DNA from: Nitrospira lenta
Lineage (GTDB): Bacteria; Nitrospirota; Nitrospiria; Nitrospirales; Nitrospiraceae
Assembly: GCA_945865525.1 (NCBI GenBank)
Contig: CAMBDY010000008.1
Location: 19,826 to 83,825, forward strand
Length of the DNA stretch: 64,000 nucleotides
Reading direction: 5' to 3'
Made by a program: the position numbers and the translations under genes
Shown here: one piece after another, positions 1 through 9,091 of the stretch
Numbering within the stretch: position 1 is the first letter of the stretch
How the letters are laid out: every line of letters begins with the position of its first letter
Notes under the pieces: model-generated
The model's input: only the letters and a program-made list of their open reading frames with translations
Databases searched by the model: none
What the model was told of the DNA's origin: nothing

Positions 1-202
1 GCGTCCTACCATAAGGCCGGTCACGCCTAATTGTTCTCGCCAGTCGAACGTGGCAGTCCTCTCAGGATAGCGCCGACTTCCTATCCAGCAATCGGGAGGT
101 GCAGTGGAGATTCCGCAGGCAACAGCCGATGAACCGAATGACATCTGTCAAGGAATACGTCGACCCTCTCGATGCGCCGGCCATGGTCCGCACCCCGTCG
201 AC

Positions 203-1621
203 ATGGTAACCAACCCTCACGCCAAGCAGGCACAACGCGACGCGCGCGGTACCATTGCGGCAGGCGTCCATCTGCTCGGGGGCCTCATCTTCAGCGCAAT
301 CGTTATAGGTCTGCCTCCAGCAGAGGCAGGCACGCCCAGAACCCCCAGCGGCTCAGCCATTGAACGTGAGGCCACAGAATCCTTTAAGCATGCAGACTAC
401 GACCAGGTCCTAAAGCTCTGGCGATCGATCCCAGCAGAGGCGACCCCCTCGAAACCGCTCATCCGCCTCGCCTTCCACAGCTTCATCAAACTGGGACGGC
501 CAGAAGAAGCCTTCCCCCTCTATCAGCGGTTAGTGCCACCTGATGGGCAGGATGACCCGCACCTCTTACGACCCCTCGCCCTGAGTTTTGTGACCAGCCA
601 TGTCCGCGACTCCCAGGAATATGTCCGGATCGCAGCCTACACGGTACTGGCTGAGCTCGGCCTCCCAGACACACAAGCCATCCTGGAAGACGGATTGCTC
701 GACAGCTCGGTTCTGGTGCGGGCTCGCGCCGCCGAAGCGATCGGCAAAGCCGGACTTGCAGGCAAATCAGGCCCCTTGCTCCGCGCGCTTAACGACGCGA
801 TGCCAGCCGTACGAATTGCTGCCATGACTGTGTTGAGCGAGGCCAAAGCCACAGCGATCATGCCCCAGCTTATCGCCATCGCCAGGACGGATGACGGGCC
901 AGAAGCCGTGTTCGCCTATGCTGCGCTCTACCGGCTTGGCAAACAGGACATGCTGATTGACATCATCGGTGCAGCAACGCTGCCTGACCCCGATATCCGG
1001 ATGGCGGCCCTGGGAATGTTGGGGCAGCTGAAACGTCCCTCAAGCCTATCGGTTTTAAGCCAAGGCGTGTACGACCCTGAGCCCTCGGTCCGCGCTTTCG
1101 CCGCCGGGGCATTGGGAGACTACGGACAGGCCGGCGTAGTCGCACCCCTCACCCATGCGCTGAGCGATGAAAGTAGCAGGGTCCGCGCCGTCGCCGCCGT
1201 GAGTCTTGGCAAGCTAGGTATTCGAGAGAACCGACCTTTATTGCAAACCCTAACGCGCGATGCCAACATGCAGGTCCGGGCCAGTGCTGTGGAAGGACTG
1301 CTCAGGCTGGGCGATGCATCGGCGGTCTTGCTCGCTGCAGACTTAGCCAGACACCCAGACCCCTCGATCCGCGCCGCGGCAGCCCATGCCCTAGCCGCCA
1401 CCTCCGACAAACAAGCCGCCGTGGTGCTGCAGACGCTACTACAAGACCAACAACCCCAACCCCGGCTCTTGGCGGCAAAAGCCCTAGGCAAGAGCGCTGC
1501 CCCTATAATGCCGCTGCTCAAAAAAGGGTTACAAGACTCGGAGGTCGCCATTCGTCTGGCGGCGGCAGGCAGTCTGCTCCAACAGCTTCGCCATCCCATA
1601 ACCGCTCCCAAAGGCCGTTAG
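203..1621 (+). CDS. Secreted or membrane-anchored HEAT-repeat protein
   Basis: About 472 residues from the ATG at 203. That start gives a good signal peptide: a basic leader, a hydrophobic stretch near residues 17-38 and an AEA-G type cleavage site. A GTG at 104 preceded by gggaggt (94-100) would add 33 residues before it, so the start is uncertain. After a linker the protein is a long run of about 30-residue helical repeats with the HEAT/PBS pattern (VRARAAEAIG, VRAFAAGALG, VRAVAAVSLG, IRAAAAHALA). Such repeats are protein-binding scaffolds; the partner is unknown. A second, cytoplasmic-looking HEAT protein lies at 2088-2906. Family call is firm; function is open. Confidence 0.8.
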   Translation: MVTNPHAKQAQRDARGTIAAGVHLLGGLIFSAIVIGLPPAEAGTPRTPSGSAIEREATESFKHADYDQVLKLWRSIPAEATPSKPLIRLAFHSFIKLGRPEEAFPLYQRLVPPDGQDDPHLLRPLALSFVTSHVRDSQEYVRIAAYTVLAELGLPDTQAILEDGLLDSSVLVRARAAEAIGKAGLAGKSGPLLRALNDAMPAVRIAAMTVLSEAKATAIMPQLIAIARTDDGPEAVFAYAALYRLGKQDMLIDIIGAATLPDPDIRMAALGMLGQLKRPSSLSVLSQGVYDPEPSVRAFAAGALGDYGQAGVVAPLTHALSDESSRVRAVAAVSLGKLGIRENRPLLQTLTRDANMQVRASAVEGLLRLGDASAVLLAADLARHPDPSIRAAAAHALAATSDKQAAVVLQTLLQDQQPQPRLLAAKALGKSAAPIMPLLKKGLQDSEVAIRLAAAGSLLQQLRHPITAPKGR

Positions 1622-1637
1622 CCGAAAGGATCACGCA

Positions 1638-2084
1638 ATGTTGAAACTTCTCGGAGCGCTCGTCATGGCCGCCACATTCTTCGGCCTCGGATTTTATCTC
1701 GGCCAACGTCCGGTTGGCACGTTACAGCACATGGTCTTAGACCTCCAACGTTCGATCGCAGCCATGTCCAGAAATGTTTACGACACCACAATGGGAGAGC
1801 TCCGCAAGCGGCAGGCGCTGATCGACGGAAAATCACGGGTGGTGCAGGCGAAATCAGAACTCTTGGAGAAAAACGTTGGAGAAGCTGCCAAACAATTGGG
1901 CGAAGCAGCTGACACGCTAGAAGAGGCTTCTACTGCTCTCAAACACGACGAAACGACCGTCCCCCTAAAATCACTCGCAGGGAAACTCCGGGAACTCAAA
2001 CTGGAATTGTCGATGGGAAAAGCGGTATCGATCAAGAAGATCGACGAGATTCAACGGGAGATCGACCGGCAGATCAATCGCTAA
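1638..2084 (+). CDS. Small single-pass membrane protein with coiled coil
   Basis: 148 residues. Residues 2-26 form one hydrophobic segment; the rest is charged, Ala/Glu/Lys-rich and heptad-like, so probably an extended coiled coil. No enzyme motif is visible. It starts 16 bases after the HEAT protein stop with gaaagga just upstream, so the two are likely co-transcribed. It ends three bases before the convergent HEAT gene stop at 2088. It could be an envelope tether or a partner of the HEAT protein; I do not recognise a named family. Confidence 0.65.
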   Translation: MLKLLGALVMAATFFGLGFYLGQRPVGTLQHMVLDLQRSIAAMSRNVYDTTMGELRKRQALIDGKSRVVQAKSELLEKNVGEAAKQLGEAADTLEEASTALKHDETTVPLKSLAGKLRELKLELSMGKAVSIKKIDEIQREIDRQINR

Positions 2085-2087
2085 CTG

Positions 2088-2906
2088 TTAGGCGTTGGCA
2101 GTCTGCTTCTTCCACTTCGCGAGGATCCGCTCCACCCGCATCCGTACCACCATATCCGGATCTTTCATTAACGGCTTAATGGCATCACGGCCTCGGTCTT
2201 CGCCGATCGCCTCAAGCGCCGCTGCCGCGGTCAAACGGGTGAACCAATCTTTGTCAGTCAGCATGCCAATGATGGGATCGATCGCCTCGGCACTCTTAAT
2301 CCGCCCCAAGGCCATGATAGCCTGCTTCTGGACCATCTCATCTTTGTCCTTGAGCGCGATGACCAAGCGAGAGACCGACGGAGCGCCAAGCTCGACAAGG
2401 GCATTGGTCGCATCATCCTTGGATTCGTCATTTTTCAACTGCTTCATCAAAGGATCGAGCACGCGCTCATCGCGAATCTTCCCGAGCGCCATAATCACGT
2501 ACTTCCGCACGTCCCAATCGCGAAGCAACCTGATCAACAGCTCGACGGCGGGGGAACCGATCTGGCCTAGCCCCTCGATCGCCACATCTCTGACTTGCCA
2601 GTCACCGTCACGCAAGGCGCTGCACAGAGGCGCCACGCAGCGTTCATCACCCATTTCACCGAGCGTGATCGCCGCCTCGCGGCGCACGACCCAATCAGGA
2701 TCCTTGAGCAGATCGATCTGGATCTCGATCTCATCCTTAACCTTTTCTTCTTCGAGGACGGCATCTTCCGTCAGTTCCGTCGCCGGCATAACCGCGTCCG
2801 GAGACTCTCCGGTGAAATCAGCCGCTACCTGATCAGTCAATTCGTCGCTCACCGTCTCTGCAGCGGTCGGCGCCGTCGGCTCTTCTTTGGATTCTGCTTG
2901 TGCCAT
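2088..2906 (-). CDS. HEAT-repeat protein, PBS-lyase type
   Basis: 272 residues. The first 60 or so are acidic and low in complexity (many Glu, Asp, Ala, Thr), with no signal peptide. From about residue 68 come roughly six HEAT repeats (WVVRREAAITLGEMG, WQVRDVAIEGLGQIG, VQKQAIMALGRI), ending in a Lys-rich tail. Repeats of this kind occur in phycobilin lyase-like and scaffold proteins; in a non-phototroph they suggest protein-protein contacts. The gene is read toward the coiled-coil protein gene and shares no operon with it. Family certain, function unknown. Confidence 0.8.
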   Translation of the reverse strand: MAQAESKEEPTAPTAAETVSDELTDQVAADFTGESPDAVMPATELTEDAVLEEEKVKDEIEIQIDLLKDPDWVVRREAAITLGEMGDERCVAPLCSALRDGDWQVRDVAIEGLGQIGSPAVELLIRLLRDWDVRKYVIMALGKIRDERVLDPLMKQLKNDESKDDATNALVELGAPSVSRLVIALKDKDEMVQKQAIMALGRIKSAEAIDPIIGMLTDKDWFTRLTAAAALEAIGEDRGRDAIKPLMKDPDMVVRMRVERILAKWKKQTANA

Positions 2907-2960
2907 GGGTACTGCCTTAATAATTCATTCACTTACCGGTCAACGACCTGACCGCAGTGA

Positions 2961-3164
2961 CTATTTCTTCGCGGCTACTTTCTTACTCGCAGAGTTCTTC
3001 TTGCGCAACATGACCACCCGCCGCTTCCGTTGCGTCCGTTTCAGCCGCTTCTTCAACGAGCGAAGCGCCTCATTGCCTTGAGAATCCTTCTGACCGGTCA
3101 GCTTCTCAGCCACCTTCTTTTTTAGTCTGGTTTCGTCCGATTCACTCGCCGTTGTTTTCGCCAT
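2961..3164 (-). CDS. Small very basic protein
   Basis: 67 residues, mostly Lys, Arg, Ser and Ala, with stretches such as LKKRLKRTQRKRR. It resembles small histone-like or ribosome-associated basic proteins but has no motif I can name. The ATG follows gggagg at a workable distance. A TATACA -10-like hexamer sits on the minus strand at 3182-3187, just ahead of the ribosome site. It lies upstream of, and reads toward, the HEAT gene, with about 55 bases between them, so the two may be one transcript. The strong base bias could also indicate a spurious frame, but the start context supports it. Confidence 0.55.
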   Translation of the reverse strand: MAKTTASESDETRLKKKVAEKLTGQKDSQGNEALRSLKKRLKRTQRKRRVVMLRKKNSASKKVAAKK

Positions 3165-3345
3165 CCGGATTCGGGCCTCCCTGTATACCTAATTAATCTA
3201 CTGTTCCCTCCGATCCCATCGGGAAGTGGCAGTTTAGTAGAGGGCTTCACGCTCTGTCAACCGGCGGCTACGCAAAGAGCGAAGGGGCTAAACCGAAACA
3301 ACCATACCAACTAGAGAGGAAAACTCGGGGGCTCTCCAGAAAACC

Positions 3346-3690
3346 CTATTGCAGCTGAATCAGACGGGCAAAGACCCCGTCCCGCTGCTTCACATAGGTC
3401 AGCTTTACCACCTCACCCACGCGAATGGTCTGAAGGGCAATCCGTTTCCTCTTTCGGGTGATCTGAGTTTTAGCGCCAACCTTGGCCCACACCGTCATAT
3501 CGTTGTGCTTCGACAAAGGGGTCTTAACGACAATCATATGGGGAGATTGGGTCAGATTGATCACCACCACCTGCCCCTGAACCCGATATGTCCGCTCACT
3601 GGCAACAGCAGAGTCTGGTCCAATCAAAAACAGGTTCAGCAACGCGGCGACTGCGCATAGTACCCGCCGTTGTTGACGTGCTCTGGTCAT
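3346..3690 (-). CDS. Small secreted protein, unknown function
   Basis: 114 residues from the ATG at 3690; a TTG at 3711 would add seven. Residues 1-31 look like a signal peptide: arginines, then VLCAVAALLNLFLIG, then a likely cut near VAS-E. The mature part is about 83 residues, rich in beta-type hydrophobic and basic residues (VVINLTQSPHMIVVKT, TQITRKRKRI). It resembles small SH3- or OB-like periplasmic domains, but I cannot assign a family. It is divergent from the ABC operon that begins at 3893. Confidence 0.6.
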   Translation of the reverse strand: MTRARQQRRVLCAVAALLNLFLIGPDSAVASERTYRVQGQVVVINLTQSPHMIVVKTPLSKHNDMTVWAKVGAKTQITRKRKRIALQTIRVGEVVKLTYVKQRDGVFARLIQLQ

Positions 3691-3892
3691 AGTGATCGGT
3701 GCCCCCTGCAAGTCAGTTCAGACGAGTAAACACTCTAACAGGACGCGAAAAACCTGTAAAGCGGTACGACGCAAACACACGATATTGACTGCCCCAATCC
3801 GACTTAGTAAGATGTCCACCTGTTGCCAGTCAGGGGACAATGACCAACCCGCCGGCAGTGTTCTCCAATACTCCACGATCCACTCAGCGCCT

Positions 3893-4873
3893 ATGATTGA
3901 AGTCCAACAAATCACGAAGCGGTATGGGCACCATACCGCTATTGACCGCGTGAGCTTCTCCGTCGCCAAAGGCGAGGTCCTAGCCTTTCTGGGTCCGAAC
4001 GGAGCGGGAAAAACAACCACGATGCGCATCCTGACCTGCTTCATGCCTGCCACCGAAGGCAAAGCATTGGTCGCAGGGTTCGATTGTGCAGACCAGCCGC
4101 TTGAAGTGAAACGCCGGATCGGCTACTTGCCAGAGACTCCACCGGTCTATCTAGAACTGACGGTCACCGAATATCTTCAATTCGTCGGCCGCCTCCGCGG
4201 CCTGAGCGGGAAAATCCTCACCATGTCCATGCAACGAGAAATTGAGCGACTTGGACTGGGCACGGTGCAACATCGGCTTATTGGGAACCTCTCTCGCGGC
4301 TATCGCCAGCGTGTCGGCCTGGCCCAAGCGCTACTGCATGATCCCCAAATCTTAATTCTGGATGAACCAACCGTCGGGCTCGACCCGAAACAGATTATTG
4401 AAATCCGGGAATTAATCAAAAATCTGGCTGGCTCCCATTCCGTCATTCTGAGTACGCACATTCTTCCCGAGGCCACCGCCGTGTGCCAACGTGTCGTCAT
4501 CATCAGCAGCGGGCGTATCGTGGCAGAAGATACCCCTGAGCAACTCTCTGCGCGCTTACGCCAGTCAGAAAAAATCTCCCTGACTCTCAAATCTCCCGCA
4601 CCGGACACAGGCCAGCTCTTAAAATCGGTGCAGGGCGTCCAGAACGTCTTCACCAGCGACGCCCCCGGCACGTTTCTGCTGGAATGTGAACTCGGCCGGG
4701 ACGCAAGAGAAGAGGTGGCGCGCCTGGCCGTCACCAAGGGATGGGGGCTAGTTGAGCTGAAAGCTATTTCCATGACCCTAGAGGATGTGTTCCTCCGACT
4801 CACGAGAACCGAAGAAGGGCGCCCGCAGGATACCGTGGTTGCCACCACAGAACCAGCAGGCCGGCCAGCATGA
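3893..4873 (+). CDS. ABC transporter ATP-binding protein, GldA/CcmA-like
   Basis: 326 residues from the ATG at 3893; the frame is open upstream but the family starts here with MIEVQQITKRYG. It hydrolyses ATP to drive export. Walker A is GPNGAGKTTT (about residues 34-43), the signature is a LSRGYRQR variant (about 133), Walker B runs into DEP near 158, and the H-loop is STHIL. The C-terminal ~90 residues match the extension seen in Gld/Nod-type exporters. It overlaps the permease start by four bases (ATGA), so the complex is translationally coupled with 4870, 5640 and 7162. Substrate unknown. Confidence 0.88.
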   Translation: MIEVQQITKRYGHHTAIDRVSFSVAKGEVLAFLGPNGAGKTTTMRILTCFMPATEGKALVAGFDCADQPLEVKRRIGYLPETPPVYLELTVTEYLQFVGRLRGLSGKILTMSMQREIERLGLGTVQHRLIGNLSRGYRQRVGLAQALLHDPQILILDEPTVGLDPKQIIEIRELIKNLAGSHSVILSTHILPEATAVCQRVVIISSGRIVAEDTPEQLSARLRQSEKISLTLKSPAPDTGQLLKSVQGVQNVFTSDAPGTFLLECELGRDAREEVARLAVTKGWGLVELKAISMTLEDVFLRLTRTEEGRPQDTVVATTEPAGRPA

Positions 4874-5637
4874 CGCCAGTCCAAGCCATCATTGCTAAAG
4901 AACTACGCTCCTACTTCGTCTCGCCAGTCGTCTATGTTGTGGGATCCGTCTTTCTCTTGATCGTGGGACTTCTCGCCTACCTCTACGTAGTTTTTGCCGG
5001 GGCTCAGGCGATTCAGCTAATGCAGCTGCAGGGAAGCGCCCAGATCAATCTGAACGATCTGGTCTTCCGGAATCTCTTTTCCAGCATACGATTCATTCTA
5101 CTGATTATCCTACCGATCCTGACGATGCGGCTGTTCGCCGAAGAGCGCAAACTCCGCACCTTTGAATTCTTGTTGACCTCTCCCATTGGAATCAACGAGA
5201 TCGTGGCAGGCAAATTCATGAGCGTCTTCCTCGTTTTCCTGGGCCTCGTCGGACTAACTGGCCTCCTGCCACTCGTGCTCGCCCTCTTCAGCAGCTTCGA
5301 TTGGTACCCCGTGCTAACCGGCTACCTGGGCCTGATCCTGCTCGGCGCCCTCTTCCTCTCCGTCGGCGTCCTGGCCTCCGCCTTGACAGAGAACCAGATC
5401 GTCGCAGCCTTTGTGAGCTTTGGCCTGCTGCTGGTCCTCTGGCTCTTCTCTGGTGTCGGCTCGCTCCTCGGGGATACGGCCATCGGACAAACCATCTCCT
5501 ACCTGTCATTCATGGAACATTACGACCACCTCGTGCGTGGACTGGTCGATACGAAAGACCTCGTGTATTTCGTGAGCGGCCTAGCCTTGATGCTCTTTTT
5601 GTCCCATCGAGTCGTGGACTCAACTAGGTGGAAATGA
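4870..5637 (+). CDS. ABC transporter permease, GldF-like
   Basis: 255 residues with six predicted membrane helices (near residues 18-40, 70-92, 103-128, 138-160, 170-195 and 230-247). It has the family pattern of an early RLFAEERKLRTFEFLLTSP loop between helices 2 and 3, seen in GldF/NosY-type ABC-2 permeases. It would form the membrane channel with the ATPase at 3893. The start overlaps that ATPase by four bases, and its end overlaps possible starts of the next gene. A partner for export or for gliding-type machinery is possible; there is no direct evidence for motility here. Confidence 0.85.
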   Translation: MTPVQAIIAKELRSYFVSPVVYVVGSVFLLIVGLLAYLYVVFAGAQAIQLMQLQGSAQINLNDLVFRNLFSSIRFILLIILPILTMRLFAEERKLRTFEFLLTSPIGINEIVAGKFMSVFLVFLGLVGLTGLLPLVLALFSSFDWYPVLTGYLGLILLGALFLSVGVLASALTENQIVAAFVSFGLLLVLWLFSGVGSLLGDTAIGQTISYLSFMEHYDHLVRGLVDTKDLVYFVSGLALMLFLSHRVVDSTRWK

Positions 5638-5639
5638 AC

Positions 5640-7157
5640 ATGAAGCCGATCCCACTGGGCGTAGTCAGCATGGCCCTAGCCTTAGCAGGCGCGATCGGCT
5701 ACAGCCTCGTCCCAGAAAAACTCTGGCTGATGATCCTCACGGAAGGGGCCGCCCTCCTCTGCCTCCTCCTCTTTGCGGTCGTCCATTTCAGCCGGCTGAA
5801 AGCTTTCTCCTCTCGCCGCTCCACGCGCATGGGGGCCAACAGCCTAGCGATGATCCTCCTCTTCGTCAGCATTCTCGCGATCCTCAATTTCCTCGTGGCC
5901 CGCCACTCCATCCGGTGGGACCTGTCGGAGAACCAGAACTTCTCCCTCTCTCCGCAAACCTATCGTGTGCTACGAAATCTTCCACACGAAGTGCGCGTCA
6001 CCGTCTTCACTAGAGAAAAAGACCCTGGCTACCAGTCTTACAAAGAACGACTCGATAGCTATCGGCAAGCCAGCCCAAAGATGACCGTAGAATTTGTCGA
6101 TCCAGAACGGCAGCCAAAAATCGCCCAGAACTACGGTGTCAACAGAACCGATACGGCTGTATTTGAAAGCGCAAGCCACACAATCCGCGTCACCTCCCCC
6201 TCAGAAGTGGAACTAACCGGGGCCCTAATCCGCGTCACCCAGGACAGACAGAAACAGGTGCTCTTTCTCGAAGGACACGGAGAACCGAGCCTCAACGACC
6301 AAGAGCGAACCGGCCTCTCTGCAGCCAAAGATGTCTTGCTCAAACAAGGCTATGGGGTCGGCACCCTCAGCCTGCTTAAAGAGGCGGCTGTGCCAAACCA
6401 GACAGCCATCCTAGTTGTGGCAGGCCCCCGCCGCCCCGTGACGACTGCAGAACAGGAACGGATTCATACCTACGTGGAGAAGGGCGGCCATCTCTTATTG
6501 CTGATCGATCCGGATACGCAAGCGGATCTTAATCCCCTGCTTGCGCAATGGGGCCTGGGAGTCGGCCCGGGAGTCCTAGTCGATCTCCAGGATCGATTGG
6601 CCCAAGGCGACCTGACCTCCCTCTTGATCCGTACCTTCACCGAACATGAAATTACGCAGGACCTCTCTGCCGCCGTGCTCTTTCCCCTCGCGCGCCACAT
6701 CACCTTCGACGAACAAGCCGGCAAAGCCTGGGACTATGTACCCCTCGCCAGAACCTCACCGAATAGCTGGGCAGAAACAGACATCAAAAACCGCGTCGTC
6801 AAACTCGATGAGAGCAAAGACATCAAGGGCCCCCTGCCAATGGCGGCGGCTCTTGCCTTCAAAGTGGCGCCAGAAGAAGGCACGCCCCGGCCAGCCGTCG
6901 TGGTCATCGGCAACTCCACCTTTGCCACCAATGCCTTCGTAAACTTTCCCGGCAACAGTGACTTTTTCCTCCACACGGCCGCTTGGCTAGCAGAAGAGCG
7001 AAATATGATGGCGCTCGTCCCGAAAGATTCTGCACTCCGACCCTTTACCCCAAATCCCTTACAAGAACGGACGTTACTCTATCTCCAAGTCATCCTCCTG
7101 CCAGCCGCCATGTTTATCGCCGGCATCCTAGTCTGGCGCACGCGCCGACGCCTCTAG
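5640..7157 (+). CDS. GldG-like ABC auxiliary protein
   Basis: About 505 residues from the ATG at 5640, placed 8 bases after aggtgg; ATG at 5634 and GTG at 5628 are alternatives. Three N-terminal hydrophobic segments (about 4-22, 26-44, 66-84) are followed by a large extracytoplasmic domain with the conserved opening RHSIRWDLSENQNFSLSP and a middle LFLEGHGEPSL segment, then one C-terminal helix and a basic tail. This matches the ABC-type uncharacterised transport family (GldG). It lies between the permease and the DUF4340 protein in one operon. Confidence 0.85.
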   Translation: MKPIPLGVVSMALALAGAIGYSLVPEKLWLMILTEGAALLCLLLFAVVHFSRLKAFSSRRSTRMGANSLAMILLFVSILAILNFLVARHSIRWDLSENQNFSLSPQTYRVLRNLPHEVRVTVFTREKDPGYQSYKERLDSYRQASPKMTVEFVDPERQPKIAQNYGVNRTDTAVFESASHTIRVTSPSEVELTGALIRVTQDRQKQVLFLEGHGEPSLNDQERTGLSAAKDVLLKQGYGVGTLSLLKEAAVPNQTAILVVAGPRRPVTTAEQERIHTYVEKGGHLLLLIDPDTQADLNPLLAQWGLGVGPGVLVDLQDRLAQGDLTSLLIRTFTEHEITQDLSAAVLFPLARHITFDEQAGKAWDYVPLARTSPNSWAETDIKNRVVKLDESKDIKGPLPMAAALAFKVAPEEGTPRPAVVVIGNSTFATNAFVNFPGNSDFFLHTAAWLAEERNMMALVPKDSALRPFTPNPLQERTLLYLQVILLPAAMFIAGILVWRTRRRL

Positions 7158-7161
7158 ATGC

Positions 7162-8562
7162 ATGCGTTATTGGCCTACCATCCTCATGGCACTCGTTCTG
7201 GCTGGACTTAGCCTGTACCTGTTCGCCATCGAGCTGCCCCAGCACGACTTACAAGAACGGCAAAACCGCACCGAAAAGAAAATCCTGCTCTTCGACCAGC
7301 AAGCCCTCACAGAGCTCATCGTCAAAGCCGACCAGCAGAAGCTTGTCTTCGCGCGAATTCCTGAGAAGGGATGGATGCTTACCGCACCGCTCCATACAGA
7401 CGCCGACCAGCGGGAGGTCCAGAATCTGATCCGGGCTCTAGTCACAGGCACCGTCACCCGCGTCATCGAAAATCAGCAAGCCAATCTCACGCCTTTTGGA
7501 CTCGACAACCCAATGACCACTGTCACCGTCGTAGCCGGCACAGCCCGAGAGACCTTTTCCATCGGAGATAGCGGCCCCCTTTCCTCTACCCTCTATGTCC
7601 TCCGTGAATCAGACCACCAAGTCCTGCTGACGAACCTAGCCCCCAAAGATTTCCTGAACAAAACCTTAATAACCTTTCGCCGCAAAGACCTCCTGCACGT
7701 AATGCAAGGCGAAGTCGAACGGATCCGCCTCACCTACCCAACGACCGAAATCGTACTTTATCAAGGAGCGGAGAAGCCCAAGAACAAATGGAGACTTCGC
7801 TACCCGATCGAAGGGGAGGCCGATCAAACGGAAGTGCGGACCCTGCTGCTCCGACTCGAAGAGTTGAAAGCACTCGGTATCATCGATCCGGGTCACGAGC
7901 GAGACGCCTTAGCCCACACACTCACTACGCCGAAAGTCAAAGTCACCATCCATACGACCAATGGCGACCAGACGATCAAGCTCTATCAACCAAGCCAGGT
8001 AAGCGGTGAAGCCTTTGCGGAAACGAGTCCCACCGGCCCGCTCTATCGTATCAATCCCGCCGCAATCAGAGATCTGACCAAGGAGCTCTTTGTATTCCAG
8101 GACAAGCGGCTGCTTGGCATTGATTACACCGATATCGCCATGCTCTCCGTGACCACGTCGACCGAACACTATGTATTGATCCATCAACAAAACGAATGGG
8201 TGCTGGACGATCAGCCGGCTAAAACATTGGACCAGCAGGCCGTTGACCTTTTTCTGAGCCGTGTCGCCAATGTTCCAGCTGAAGAAGGAGCAATCAAACA
8301 GGGAGGGTCCTTGGTGCCATACGGACTCGTGGTCCCGGCTGCAGAATTTATCGCCACAGGAAAAGACGGAAAGATCGCGGGGAAGCTTTCCATTGGTAGT
8401 CATGCCAACGGACTGGCCTATGCGACAGGGCAACGGAGCCCTGGTATCTTTCAGATTCGTGCCGACCTGCTCACACAGATCCCTACAAGAAAAGACCTAC
8501 TGACTACCTCAACAGAAAAGACCTACCCTTCGAAATCACCGCGGCACAAGAACGTGCCCTAA
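7162..8562 (+). CDS. DUF4340 domain membrane protein
   Basis: 466 residues: one N-terminal membrane anchor (about residues 4-22), then a repeated alpha/beta extracytoplasmic region with the DUF4340 pattern (EKGWMLTAPL, FGLDNP, FSIGDSGPLSSTLYV, and a second round at VPYGL and LSIGS). It follows the GldG-like gene by four bases. DUF4340 proteins are regularly the last gene of GldA-GldF-GldG type export operons, so it is probably a periplasmic accessory of that complex. Biochemical role unknown. Confidence 0.82.
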   Translation: MRYWPTILMALVLAGLSLYLFAIELPQHDLQERQNRTEKKILLFDQQALTELIVKADQQKLVFARIPEKGWMLTAPLHTDADQREVQNLIRALVTGTVTRVIENQQANLTPFGLDNPMTTVTVVAGTARETFSIGDSGPLSSTLYVLRESDHQVLLTNLAPKDFLNKTLITFRRKDLLHVMQGEVERIRLTYPTTEIVLYQGAEKPKNKWRLRYPIEGEADQTEVRTLLLRLEELKALGIIDPGHERDALAHTLTTPKVKVTIHTTNGDQTIKLYQPSQVSGEAFAETSPTGPLYRINPAAIRDLTKELFVFQDKRLLGIDYTDIAMLSVTTSTEHYVLIHQQNEWVLDDQPAKTLDQQAVDLFLSRVANVPAEEGAIKQGGSLVPYGLVVPAAEFIATGKDGKIAGKLSIGSHANGLAYATGQRSPGIFQIRADLLTQIPTRKDLLTTSTEKTYPSKSPRHKNVP

Positions 8563-8749
8563 TATGAATAGCCCCCAAGCAGCTCCTCCTTCCGCTTCAA
8601 TGCACAGCGGTCATCTCGATTAGGCCAAGTGAGATGGAACTATTATCGGCCCCGCTGTCTTTCACCACCAAACAGCCACGTGCCTCTTGGCATTCATCAA
8701 CAATGGACGCAACAAGTTCCACTCCGGTCACGCCTTACCAGAATGGCGC

Positions 8750-8778
8750 TTGAGGCCATCGATTCAGTGGTGTATGGT
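8750..8778 (+). promoter_or_regulatory. Sigma-70-like promoter for tRNA-Arg
   Basis: A -35-like TTGAGG at 8750-8755 and a -10-like TATGGT at 8773-8778 are separated by 17 bases. The expected transcription start would be about ten bases before the tRNA 5' end at 8795. The rest of the gap from 8563 to 8794 shows no gene. Confidence 0.45.
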
Positions 8779-8794
8779 ATCGGAAGACTGAGAC

Positions 8795-8871
8795 GCCCCC
8801 GTAGCTCAGTTGGATAGAGCGCCGGTTTCCTAAACCGTAGGTCACCCGTTCAATTCGGGTCGGGGGCACCA
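8795..8871 (+). tRNA. tRNA-Arg (anticodon CCT)
   Basis: 77 bases that fold fully. The acceptor GCCCCCG (8795-8801) pairs with CGGGGGC (8861-8867), and CCA is encoded at 8869-8871. The D stem is GCTC/GAGC, the anticodon loop is TTCCTAA with anticodon CCT, and the T arm is acccg/cgggt. It reads AGG codons. The outermost anticodon-stem pair (positions 27 and 43) is a C-T mismatch; the other four pairs are canonical. The fragment of an Lrp-type gene begins 17 bases after CCA. Confidence 0.93.
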
Positions 8872-8887
8872 ACCGGCACGGACGAGT

Positions 8888-9091
8888 GATGTAGTCAAGG
8901 CCCTCGCCGGTATCCCGCAGATCAGGACTATCGACCTCTGTTGGAGCAAATCTGATACTATTATGGTGATGGAAGTCCAAACCCAAGATGCGAGGGCCCG
9001 GTTGAGGCTGAGCAAGATGTACGAAATCGATGGTGTCCCGAAAACCGACACCCATCTCATCTATCGTTTGCAGGAGAATACGGCTGCATGA
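8888..9091 (+). pseudogene. 5'-truncated Lrp/AsnC ligand-binding (RAM) domain fragment
   Basis: A continuous frame of 67 codons ending TGA at 9089-9091. It reads as a stand-alone RAM domain: DVVKALAGIPQIRTIDLCW, then IMVMEVQTQDARARLRL, then YEIDGVPKTDTHLIYRL. Complete members begin about 18 residues earlier with an M-x-x-A-Y-V-L-I type strand. Here that part is missing: the frame runs back into the tRNA 3' half with no ATG, GTG or TTG before 8960, so the first strand was replaced by tRNA-flanking DNA. The stop overlaps the lipoprotein start by ATGA. It could still be expressed from an internal start, but as an incomplete domain. Confidence 0.6.
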
